A stretch of DNA of 64,000 nt from Terrabacter aerolatus. Lineage in GTDB: Bacteria; Actinomycetota; Actinomycetes; Actinomycetales; Dermatophilaceae. Under the pieces are notes generated by a model, which was not told the DNA's origin, searched no databases, and saw nothing but the letters and a program-made list of their open reading frames with translations. A program made the position numbers and the translations under genes. This document shows, piece after piece, positions 9,702 through 17,623 of this stretch; the stretch's first letter is position 1, and every line of letters starts with the position of its first letter. The stretch spans positions 62,001 through 126,000 of the forward strand of contig NZ_BJYX01000007.1 of the NCBI RefSeq assembly GCF_007991735.1, given 5' to 3'.

Positions 9702-9887
9702 TCAGGCAGCCGTCTGGTCGTCCAGCCAGGCCTCGACATCCTCGGGCCGGTAGCGCAGGTGCCGTCCGACCTTGACTGCCTTTGGGCCGCGATGGCGGAG
9801 TCGCCAGTCGTAAAGCGTCTGGACCGGGACCCCTAGGTACTCAGCAACTTCCGCCACCTTGAGTAGCGGAACAAATATCGTCTTCAC
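9702..9887 (-). CDS. xis: excisionase / MerR-like HTH DNA-binding protein
   Basis: A 61-residue protein that is a single winged-helix excisionase domain: LLKVAEVAEYLGVPVQTLYDWR, then a GPKAVKVGRHLRYRPEDVEAWL wing. Such proteins bend att DNA and steer integrase towards excision. It sits immediately upstream of the integrase and downstream of the replication initiator, the standard rep-xis-int order of pSAM2-like elements. The three genes are probably co-transcribed. Confidence 0.88.
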   Translation of the reverse strand: MKTIFVPLLKVAEVAEYLGVPVQTLYDWRLRHRGPKAVKVGRHLRYRPEDVEAWLDDQTAA

Positions 9888-9902
9888 TTCAATCTGCCTC
9901 TC

Positions 9903-11461
9903 TCAGTTGGATTTCTTCCGTGCGCTGGGCTGCCTTTCCTGTGCGTACTCACGGGCGCGGGCTGCAGCGGCCTTGGCGAGTTCGGCGTCGCCGTCGGTGT
10001 CCCATCCGGATCCGGCGTAGGTCCACTGGCCGACCACGAGGATGGTTTCGGTGTCGTCGTCGGCGAGGAGGTCGTCGAGGTCGCGGACGTCGAGGGCGCG
10101 CCCCTCGCGGCTGGCGGTGGCGAGGCGGCGCTGGAACCGGGCGCGGGCGCGGCGCAGCCGTCCGAGGGTGACGCTGTAGCGGCGGGACTTGGAGGAGAAG
10201 TGGCCGCGGAAGCCGAGCATGTGCGCCCACTTGCCGAGCAGCGCGTAGGGATGCTCAGCCATCGGTGCGTCGGTGGCGGCCGCTTCGAAGCGCTGCCGGT
10301 CGACGGTCTGGGCGATAGTCGAACGCAGCCGGTGCAGGTGCGGGCTGGTCGCGTCGGTCGAGTCGGTGGCGGACTTGGTCGCGTACTTCGCGAGGTAGCC
10401 GGCGACCTGCTCGGCCTCGAGCTGCTTCTCCGGATCGTCGGTCCGGTGGGCGTCGCGGACGGGTCGGGCGTCGACCTGGCTGCCGAACCGGAGCCGTCGG
10501 ACGAGGTCACCGCCGAGCAGCGGCGGGGCGTCGAACCACACCGACGCGGCTGCGGTCTCGATCGCGGTCGATAGGAGGGCGGCGGTGATGCCGGGCGGGG
10601 CTGGCGCGTGCGAGTCGTCGTTGGTTGTCTTGCCGTCGACGCGGACGAGGGCGTGGAAGTGGATGAGGCCGCGGAGCTGGTACTCGGCGACCTTGGCGAA
10701 CTGGACGGTCGCGATCTTCGCGAGCCGGTGCGCGCTGATCCCGAGTATCCGGGCGAGGGTGCGGCGCAGGGCGATGGTGAACCGTCGCCACAGCTCGGGT
10801 GCCCACCACTGCCACACGAGGTGCGAGGGGTAGTCGTAGCAGTCGCCGCCAGCGGCTGCCCGAGTATCGGCTCGCCCTCGGCATGGCTGGCGTGGCAGAC
10901 GGTCGACCGGCCGTGTGGGCACCGGTCTGCTTGGTCCTTGGCCCGGTAGGGGCGGCAGCGGCGCCCGTTGCGGGTGCCGTGGACTGGGCCGAACGACGGC
11001 GCGGTGACGGTCGCGAAGACGAGCGGGTTCTCCGACACCGTGTCGGGGACGCCTTTGCCGCCGACGACCCCGGCCCGGATGAGGTGGAAGGTGTCGGCGG
11101 CGTAGACGCGGGAACAGGCGGGGCAGTCGGCGGCGCGACGGTTCCCGCAGCGGACGTGCAGGACCCCGAGCGGAGTGTCGGTCGACGAGAACGAGGACAC
11201 GACCTCACCGGTGCGGGTGTCGACGGTCTGCGACGAGCCGTGCAGGCGAATCGGTCTGGCGCAGTGTCCGACCCGGGAGGCGGCCTCGGACCAGGCGTCG
11301 AAGTCCCGCGACAGCAACCGGGCCAGCACCTGCGCCTCGGTGGCCGGGTCGAGGTGGTCCAGGTCGAGCGGGTGTCCGTCCCCGACCCGATCGCCGCCAG
11401 TCTGCTCGTTTGAGCGCAAAGGGACGGCGTCCCAGACGCGGTCTCGTGTTTCCCGGGTCAT
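9903..11461 (-). pseudogene. RepSA-type replication initiator, broken by a frameshift
   Basis: The replication initiator family of pSAM2-like elements is recognisable in two frames. The first part (from ATG 11461) has the cysteine-rich segment VRCGNRRAADCPACSRVYAAD and runs to PILGQPL near 10853. The second part resumes as GDCYDYPSHLVWQWWAPELW and continues through LRGLIHFHALVRVDG and a basic tail to the stop at 9903. A single missing base between 10849 and 10850, in the codon after CTG, would restore CxxCYDY continuity. Together the parts encode about 519 residues, so little else is lost. Real mutation, programmed shift and sequencing error cannot be told apart here. Confidence 0.82.
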
Positions 11462-12133
11462 GTCGGTCACCCCCTTTCCTAGCGGTCCGGTTGGGTGTGG
11501 CGTGCAGGTACTGCGGCTCCCGCTGCACGGCACACCCGGTCCGAAAGGGCGGCCCAGAAACGATCGAGAAGAAGATGCCGGCGCTGCGGGGAGCCGCGCA
11601 CACGCCAGGTCACGTCAGGTGATGACGAAGAAGATGGCGGACGAGAATTTTCGTGTCGTGTGTGGCGGCTATTCGTGTGGATGGCCTCTGGCCGGGGTGG
11701 GGAGCCGACCCCCAGGGCATCAAGCCCGCGAATTTGTCAGTTCAGGTCTTTTGTGTGGGTGTATCCGCACTTCCAGAGTCCACGGCCGGGGTGCCGGAAG
11801 ACGAAGAAACACGCCGAGTCTCCGTGGGCGAAGTCTCACCGGACGCCGAAGGTCGAGTCCGCCCGCCGCAAGGTAGGAGGTGGGTGTAAGGGTCAGCATG
11901 GGATGGTGACCCTCCGTGGCCGCCAGACAGGACGGCTGGAGTCGCGGCTTGGCGCCCCACCGGCCGAGTGGTGTCTGGTTTCCGATTGAGGCATGTCGTT
12001 TCGCCTCGTCCGGATGGCACACGTGTCCCATTCCGACAGTCGCGGCAAACTTCGCATTTCGATGACGACCTGGTGGCTCCGAGATATCGTGCTCTTGCCT
12101 GGTGAGGTGGCTCTCCGGGCGTGATTGGGGGAA
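11462..12133. other. gene-free region between rep and the Tad-like genes
   Basis: About 670 bases without a gene I can support. It should contain the promoter for the rep-xis-int operon (right to left) and for the tadE-like gene (left to right). In pSAM2-type elements transfer and regulatory genes would be expected hereabouts; none is recognisable. Base composition is lower in G+C than the flanking chromosome, with AT-rich patches near 11640-11665 and 12040-12065. Confidence 0.55.
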
Positions 12134-12784
12134 ATGATGATCACCGGGTCGATGCCTGCTGCCGAGGAGGCAGTCAGGGTGGTCACCGACAAGAGGGGTG
12201 CTGGCTGCACGGAGAGCTGCAGGCGTGTCCTGTCGCATGAGAGCAGGGCTTCGCGCTCCAGCCGGTTCCCAGGTCGCGATCGCCCCCGGGATGTGTGGTG
12301 CTGGATCCGCGAGCATTCGCTGCATTCGGCTACCCCGGTGCTGCAACGTGACCGTGGAGCGGCTGCGGTGGAGTTCGCGTTGCTCGCGCCCGTGCTGTTC
12401 CTGCTGCTGTTCGGGATCATCGTGTTCGGGCTCCTGTTCGCGCAGAATCTCGCCCTGAGCAACGCCGCGCGCCAGGCCTCACGCTATGCCGTGGTCAACA
12501 ACAGCAACCGCACCTGCTCCGACGTCGTCAGCCAGGCCCTCGACTCCGCCCAGCCGCTCGTCACCCTGACCGCGGGCGCAGTCACCGTCACGCGGGGTGC
12601 CACCTCCTCCGCCGCCACCAACGCATGTGGCACGTCAACCGCCAAGCCCTGCACCGGCTCACAGCCCACCGACAACATCTACGTCACGTTGACGTACGAC
12701 GCCAACGTCCTATTGCCGGTGCCAGGCATGGGGAACACCAAGCGTCTGATTGGTCAGGGGGTGTTCCGTTGCGAGTTCTCCTGA
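12134..12784 (+). CDS. TadE-like pilus assembly protein
   Basis: A TadE-type protein of the Flp/Tad pilus family. The diagnostic prepilin-like segment is DRGAAAVEFALLAPVLFLLLFGIIVFGLLFAQN, where a hydrophobic helix follows the Glu of VEF. A short extracytoplasmic domain with two Cys follows (about residues 105-216). The hydrophobic motif normally begins within the first 20 residues, but here about 75 residues precede it. The true start may therefore be downstream, at a GTG near 12293 or 12339. ATG 12134 and 12137 have only GGGGGA as ribosome site. It overlaps the next gene by 16 bases. No TadA, TadB or TadC is visible, so it is an orphan pair. Confidence 0.75.
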   Translation: MMITGSMPAAEEAVRVVTDKRGAGCTESCRRVLSHESRASRSSRFPGRDRPRDVWCWIREHSLHSATPVLQRDRGAAAVEFALLAPVLFLLLFGIIVFGLLFAQNLALSNAARQASRYAVVNNSNRTCSDVVSQALDSAQPLVTLTAGAVTVTRGATSSAATNACGTSTAKPCTGSQPTDNIYVTLTYDANVLLPVPGMGNTKRLIGQGVFRCEFS

Positions 12785-13995
12785 ACCGACGCGACGAGCG
12801 CGGTGCCGTCACTTTGATCGTCACCTTCTTCATCGTGGCGATGTGCATCTGCGCTGCGATGGTGACCGACTTCGGCATGGCCTACCTCAACAAGCAGCAG
12901 GCGCAGGGCGCCGCCGACGCTGCCGTCATGGCCGCAGGCAAGGTCTTCGTCGGGCAGTCCGGCACGTGCGCCAGCCTCATGTCTGACGCCGGCCTCATGG
13001 ACAGCGCGAACTCCGCTGCAGACCAGCTCCGCCTGGCCAATCTGCCCGGCTCACCCGACGTCAATCTGGTCCCTTCCTGCGCGACCGGCGTGCTCACGCT
13101 CGACTACCACGTCACCACCACCTCGCCGCTCGGACTTGGCCAGATGGTCACCGGCACCGACCACCTCAACGTGGACCGAGAAGCAGAGGCGAGCCTTCAG
13201 ATAGTCACCACCACAGTCGGAGCGTGTTCCTTGTGCTTCCTCGGCACTGGGCAGATGAGCACCGGCAATGCGGACTACCAGGTCAACGGCGGCAGCATCC
13301 ACCTCAACGGGAGCCTCTCCGCCGGTCCTAACGGGATGTGGACTGCAAACAGCATCGGCTTAGCCGGCACGGCCAGCGGCGGTCAGTTCTCCCCTGCATG
13401 GAAGACGGAGCCGCAGATCCCGGACCCGCTCGGGTCCCTCCAGATGCCCCTCCTCACGACCGGGCTGAGCCCTAAGTCCAACCCGTGCACGGACGGACCC
13501 GGCATCTACGGCGCCTTCCCGATACCGAAGGGCGTCTGCACGCTACAACCGGGCGCCTATGCCATCACCGGCTCCTGGAGCATGAAGAACAACTCCACCC
13601 TGACCAGCAGCGGCGGCGTGACGCTGTACTTCCAAAGCCCCTCGGGGATGCTTGACGTCAAGAACGGCACGATCGACAACCTCACCGCTCCCACTGGGTC
13701 TCCGAGCGGGGCTCCCCCAGGCTGGCCCTCTGGGTTGGCGATCATCTACGACCGTAACAACACCAACCCCATCACGGCGCAGGGCAACGGCGGTACCGCC
13801 GTCGCGGGTGGCATCTACGCCAAGTCCGCCACGATCGACTTCAACGGCGGCTCCACGTTCCTCATCAACGGCGGACCGGTCGTCGTCAACGGGGCCACGG
13901 GCAATGGCAACCCTGGCGCCGTCATCGTCGACCATGCCAACGACATTGGCGGCACACAGCAGTCGAACGCCTCCACTACGACGATGACCAAGTAG
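12769..13995 (+). CDS. TadG-like pilus protein with long repetitive extracellular domain
   Basis: A 408-residue protein. The N-terminal helix DERGAVTLIVTFFIVAMCICAAMVTDFGMAY followed by QQAQGAADAAVMAAGKV is the TadE/TadG-like (Tad N-terminal) signature, anchoring the protein in the membrane. The remainder is Gly/Asn/Ser-rich, with many short beta repeats (NGGSIHLNG, IDFNGGSTFLING, VVVNGATG) that look like a beta-helix or polymer-forming fold outside the cell. TTG 12769 is the likely start, with CAGGGGG 7 bases upstream and overlap with the end of the tadE-like gene. The rare start and composition fit foreign cargo. An adhesin or surface-stalk role is inference. Confidence 0.72.
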   Translation: MRVLLNRRDERGAVTLIVTFFIVAMCICAAMVTDFGMAYLNKQQAQGAADAAVMAAGKVFVGQSGTCASLMSDAGLMDSANSAADQLRLANLPGSPDVNLVPSCATGVLTLDYHVTTTSPLGLGQMVTGTDHLNVDREAEASLQIVTTTVGACSLCFLGTGQMSTGNADYQVNGGSIHLNGSLSAGPNGMWTANSIGLAGTASGGQFSPAWKTEPQIPDPLGSLQMPLLTTGLSPKSNPCTDGPGIYGAFPIPKGVCTLQPGAYAITGSWSMKNNSTLTSSGGVTLYFQSPSGMLDVKNGTIDNLTAPTGSPSGAPPGWPSGLAIIYDRNNTNPITAQGNGGTAVAGGIYAKSATIDFNGGSTFLINGGPVVVNGATGNGNPGAVIVDHANDIGGTQQSNASTTTMTK

Positions 13996-14459
13996 ATCCA
14001 AATGCGATTCCATCATGGCGCTGTGTCCCAAAGATCTGTCCCGTTCTGGTTCTGATGGAGGCTCTGGGTTTCCAGGGAGAGCCCGGAGCCGACGACCGGT
14101 CGCCTTGATCGACACATGCTCGCTCCCGCGCCAACCGGTAAAGCTCTGCCGAGTCCTGCACGCTGGTCACCCCCCCCGCGCGCTCACGGAGATTGTCGCT
14201 TCAGCCGTCGATCAGGGGGCGGGTCGCACCCGTCGCTGCCGATATCAAGGCTAAACGTCCATCGGCTTTACCCGGCAGGGTCCGTGCGCGGGGTTCGAAG
14301 ACGATCATTGGCCCTGAGCGTGTCGGCGACCCACCGGCACCTGCCAGCGAAAAGACATATCAGGGAATCCGAAACCCTGCCTCCTGAATTGCGCTTTTCT
14401 TGCGTCTCGCTTGCAGGTTGCGCCGCGGAGTCTTGCGGTGCGTGGGAGAGAGTCGTTAC
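13996..14459. other. gene-free stretch on the element
   Basis: About 460 bases with no supported gene, RNA or terminator. Open frames seen on both strands lack ribosome sites and protein-like composition. It lies between the TadG-like gene and the zinc-ribbon membrane protein. Confidence 0.5.
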
Positions 14460-14771
14460 ATGTTCTCGCAGACTTCGCACGCAAGCATCGCCGACCTCGT
14501 TGCGGCGTGGCCACTCGTGCTGCTGGCAATGGCCTTCGCCTCCATTGTCGCGAGGGCTTTCGTCCGGGCGAATCGACCGGTTGCTCGCGAGAGCAGCACC
14601 GGTTGGGGCGAGGCCGGCCCGAAACGCATCTGCCGCACGGCTGGGCACCATTACCTCAAGCGCGAGACCGGCTGGCGCTGCTCGCAGTGCGGGGACGAGA
14701 TCCGCAGGTACGTTGGCGGCACCCGCGGGACCCCGCCGGCGCACCGCAACGGCGAGCTGGCGGGCGTCTGA
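14460..14771 (+). CDS. small membrane protein with C-terminal zinc ribbon, unknown function
   Basis: A 103-residue protein starting at ATG 14460, with GGGAGAG about 10 bases upstream. One clear membrane span occupies about residues 10-33 (DLVAAWPLVLLAMAFASIVARAF). The cytoplasmic tail has a CxxC pair (WRCSQCGDEI) and an earlier Cys/His cluster (ICRTAGHHY), which together could bind zinc. I do not recognise the family. It lies on the integrated element among TadE/TadG-like and secreted proteins. Confidence 0.55.
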   Translation: MFSQTSHASIADLVAAWPLVLLAMAFASIVARAFVRANRPVARESSTGWGEAGPKRICRTAGHHYLKRETGWRCSQCGDEIRRYVGGTRGTPPAHRNGELAGV

Positions 14772-14929
14772 GGCTCCAGCCCGACAAGCGCATGGCTCCT
14801 CTTGGAGACTGTCCGAGTTCGGGCGCAACTGGCCCGAAGCGCTGACGTGGTCACCGGGAGTGGTCGCACGGTGATCGAGACATCGGTGGAGGTGAGCCAC
14901 TGCGCAGGGAGGGCACGGAAGCGTTCACA

Positions 14930-15320
14930 CCTGAGCTAGGTGGAGCCCGCGGCGGTGCGCGAGCTGGCCGACGCAGTTCGCGCCAGGCAGATGATCTGGC
15001 CGGTCGGGACGGGCTGTTCAAGGCCATCCCAAGCAGGACACCAAGCCTGTCCTCGAACGGAGATGATCGAGCATGCCGGCTATGGCAAGCACCCCCGTCG
15101 TAGGCCGGAACGGGCGAACCCGCGCAACGGTACGCGAGTCAAGACGGCGCTGACCGGCAACGCTGGCCCGGTCGCCACCGAGAGCCCGCAGGACCTTTAC
15201 GGCAGCTCCTGTTCGGGCGTCAAGAAGCGGCAACGGTCCCTGAGCGATGTGGACGTGGCGATGCTGTTGCTCTGCGCGAGGGGTTGGCGACCGGAGTGGT
15301 CGGCGCGGACGTTGCTGAGA
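14930..15320 (+). pseudogene. IS256-family transposase remnant (N-terminal part, several frameshifts)
   Basis: Pieces of an IS256/mutator-type transposase are readable in shifting frames: AVRELADAVRARQ (about 14945), GRDGLFKAIPKQ (about 15007), EMIEHAGYGKHPRR (about 15062), then NGTRVKTALT, GPV and VKKRQRSLSDVD (about 15120-15255). These are in the order of the intact family N-terminus, which carries AEMxEHLGYxKH and VKKRQRRLSxxD. The DDE catalytic part is missing. It is a degraded insertion inside the integrated element. Confidence 0.7.
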
Positions 15321-15787
15321 TCCGCGACAGCGAGGGTTGGGGCACGGCCGACCTGGCCATCCCGAGGCCGTCGGGTGCCGCGTGGGGGCGGACCCGAAGG
15401 CCTTCTAAAAGCTCGATGGGTCACCGTGGGGACGCTGGCCCTGAACGGCCTTGGCCATCAACTTTGCCGACCTGATGCCGGCCGCGGAGGATTGCTCCAA
15501 AAGAAGCCGACACCTAGATCGTTCTTCGGAGGGGCCGGGGAGACAGTTCTTGCTCTCAGCGCTTCGGACGGTCCGGGCCTGCCGGTGTCCCACGATGACA
15601 ATGCGGTTGGTGTCCCACGTCGGAGGGCGCAACGTAGTGACGTCATTCTTGCGGACTTCTTGCTCCATATGGTGGTTTTTGTTGTGATTTGAGAGGCAGG
15701 CTTTGTTTCGAGCGGCCCTCTCGGCCGGTAACGCACCCGGTTACCCGGGTTTGACCAAAGGGTTTCGGCACGATGCAAGGAACGACG
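15321..15787. other. no gene recognised, upstream region of the secreted protein
   Basis: About 470 bases with stops in all frames of the neighbouring IS256 relic. It contains two copies of GGTGTCCCAC (about 15584 and 15609) and, near 15725-15750, a possible hairpin GGTAAC-GCACCC-GGTTACC before the secreted protein gene. I could not match this leader to a known riboswitch class. Confidence 0.4.
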
Positions 15788-16687
15788 ATGACGATTGGCT
15801 CGAGGGTTCTCTTGGCTTTGGGCGTGGTGGGAGCGTTGAGCACGACCCTGGCTGCTGCGGGTCCGGCGAAGGCCGCGGAGCGCCCGCTGCCGTCAGCGGC
15901 CATGAGCTACGCCCAGGACGCCAATGGCCAAGGGGACGACGAGGGCGCCAACGGACTCCAACTCCTTACCTCCTCGCTGCCGTCACTTGTTCCCGGCCAG
16001 AACGCCTGGGGGAGCCTGCTGTGGACCACGGGTACGAAGGTCTGCAACGTCGCAGTCACGGCAACCTCGACAGGCGCGACCATCGACTATCCCACCAACA
16101 CCAAGAGCTCTAGCTCGTTCTACAAGGGCACAGGGCTCGAGCCGTCGGCGATCGACTTCACCGCGCTCTCATTGTCCGTCCCGACGACGACCACGAAGGC
16201 GGTCACCGTCACGGTCACGGCTCGCTACACGATGGCCGCGACGTCCGGTGACGACCACGGTGAGAACGGCAAGGCGAACATCGCGACGCCGCCCACCTGT
16301 ACGAGCACGGTCCGGACGAGCACGTACAAGGTGACCCTGCCGGTGTCCACGCCGAGCGGTCCGGCCGTCACCGCGAGGACCACTTCTGCCGTGATCGCCG
16401 CCGGGAGCGTGGCCTGGGTGCCCCTGTCGTTCACGGCGAATCGGGCGGGTGTCGACAACTTCCGTCTTCAGGCGAAGACCCTCCCCGTGGGCCTGAGCGT
16501 GGTCTACCCGAGTGACGGCGTCACGTCGGGCCTGTCCAACGACACGTCGCTGCCGGCCGGTGGGACTGACTTCGCCGCTATCCGGTTCGATGCGACCAAG
16601 CTCGCCCGGGGCACCTACTCCATCCCGACGATCGCCTCTTGGGCTGGCGGCTCGCTCGACAGCACGCTGACCCTGAGCGTCAACTGA
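15788..16687 (+). CDS. secreted protein of unknown function
   Basis: A 299-residue protein with a clear Sec signal (about 1-31, hydrophobic VLLALGVVGALSTTLAAAGPAKAA). The mature part is Ser/Thr-rich and beta-strand-like, with one Cys in GTKVCNVAVTATS and another in TPPTCTSTV. A later Ig-like segment reads VAWVPLSFTANRAGVDNFRL. ATG 15788 follows AAGGA by 6 bases; an ATG 15 bases earlier is less well placed. The lipoprotein gene begins 9 bases downstream, so the two probably form an operon. I do not recognise the family. It may be a surface or pilus-associated protein, since it lies near the TadE/TadG-like genes. Confidence 0.65.
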   Translation: MTIGSRVLLALGVVGALSTTLAAAGPAKAAERPLPSAAMSYAQDANGQGDDEGANGLQLLTSSLPSLVPGQNAWGSLLWTTGTKVCNVAVTATSTGATIDYPTNTKSSSSFYKGTGLEPSAIDFTALSLSVPTTTTKAVTVTVTARYTMAATSGDDHGENGKANIATPPTCTSTVRTSTYKVTLPVSTPSGPAVTARTTSAVIAAGSVAWVPLSFTANRAGVDNFRLQAKTLPVGLSVVYPSDGVTSGLSNDTSLPAGGTDFAAIRFDATKLARGTYSIPTIASWAGGSLDSTLTLSVN

Positions 16688-16695
16688 GCGAGCCC

Positions 16696-17022
16696 ATGGC
16701 GATCAAGCACCTCGTCGTCACCGCCTCCGCAGCCGCCGTGATCCTCGTAAGCGGCTGCGGGGCCACCCGCCAGGGTCCGGCGGAGCGGGAGACGGTCGCC
16801 CCCGACGCGTCACAGACATTCTTGGCCATCACCGCCGCCCACTTCTGCAGCGTCCAGGGCTCGTCCTACCAGAACCCCAAGGCCATGGCCGATGCGTACG
16901 CGGCGACGCCGAGCTACCCCGGCCTCACGGCAACTCAGGTGACGGGTCTCACCGACCGGTTGGCCCGGGACGCCGCTTTTCACCGTCGCCTGACCACGCT
17001 CATCAAGCGGACGTGTCCGTAG
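16696..17022 (+). CDS. small lipoprotein of unknown function
   Basis: A 108-residue protein with a lipoprotein signal: hydrophobic VVTASAAAVILVSGC, with the lipobox Cys at residue 21. The mature part is about 88 residues, helical in character, with two further cysteines (HFCSV and the C-terminal RTCP) that could form a disulfide. It begins 9 bases after the secreted-protein stop. The family is not recognised. It would be anchored to the outer face of the cell membrane. Confidence 0.65.
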   Translation: MAIKHLVVTASAAAVILVSGCGATRQGPAERETVAPDASQTFLAITAAHFCSVQGSSYQNPKAMADAYAATPSYPGLTATQVTGLTDRLARDAAFHRRLTTLIKRTCP

Positions 17023-17090
17023 CGACCTGAGGGCGGCGCGGACGTGGTGAGACATCCCCGCAATGAAGGAGCCGGTAGGGGAACGGTGTA

Positions 17091-17146
17091 AGCGGCGTCA
17101 GGGGGTTACGGGTTCGAGCCCCCGCTCTTCTGACCAAACAAACATG
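17091..17146 (+). repeat. degraded internal att-like site
   Basis: GTTACGGGTTCGAGCCCCCG and TCTTCTGACCAAACAAACATGTGTC resemble the tRNA T-arm plus flank of attL (GTTAGGGGTTCGAGTCCCCTCG and CTCTCTGACCGGCACAAACGTGCTT). An integrase relic follows in the same relation as at attL. It is best read as the left att site of an older, tandemly inserted element. Confidence 0.7.
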
Positions 17147-17270
17147 TGTCGATAGGCCCCGCACCCGGTCATCCACCGTTCGCCCATCCTTTCACCTTCG
17201 GGCAGAATCGTCGGGGCATCGGCTGGTTCAATGGCGACGAGAGCTTGCGGCAGCGAGACCTACGACCGAG

Positions 17271-17530
17271 GTGGACGTCCCGCGACATCGACACCCGCGT
17301 GTGCCCGAGCCGGTCGGCGTTCATGCGGCGGTCGCGCCTCTCCAGACCGGCGGCGGTGGTCTTGCGGCCGGCGTGCGCGGTCAAGAGTCCCAGCGGACCG
17401 CATCGCGCGCCTGCTCGAGGACGCGGCTGACGTTGCGGGGATCCCGGAAGTCGCCGTCGATGGTGCCGAAGACGGGTCGTTCGGGGTCTTAGAGCGTCTG
17501 CGCCGCGCCAGTGGAGCTATCCCGGATGGC
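17271..17530 (-). pseudogene. integrase relic (C-terminal catalytic region)
   Basis: Close in sequence to the 3' part of the intact integrase (8600-8860). Reading leftwards, RPVFGTIDGDFRDPRNVSR is recognisable, then a stop and a frameshift, then TAHAGRKT and DRLGHTRVSMSRDVHLG. Catalytic HAWR has become HAGR, and the nucleophile DVY has become DVH, so the enzyme is dead. Together with the att-like site at 17091 it marks a second, decayed element. Confidence 0.82.
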
Positions 17531-17609
17531 AGCGGGTCGGCCATCGGGTGGAGCCAGCGTCTATCGCCTCAGACGGAATCGGACGAAGTGTTGGAATCGA
17601 TGAGATCCG

Positions 17610-17623
17610 ACAACTGAGGTGCG
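17610..17623 (+). repeat. target-site duplication, left copy of the IS481-like element
   Basis: ACAACTGAGGTGCG at 17610-17623 is repeated exactly at 19686-19699. The 14-base length is within the range reported for IS481-family duplications. Confidence 0.8.

Noticed and set aside
14268-14900. 210-codon minus-strand open frame
   Set aside because: Shadow of the zinc-ribbon membrane gene region, with no ribosome site and low-complexity composition.
15692-15787. Riboswitch before the secreted protein
   Set aside because: There is a possible hairpin but no c-di-GMP, cobalamin or SAM signatures that I could match.
12134-17022. Prophage structural or lysis genes on the integrated element
   Set aside because: No capsid, tail, terminase or holin motifs; the core genes fit an AICE better than a phage.
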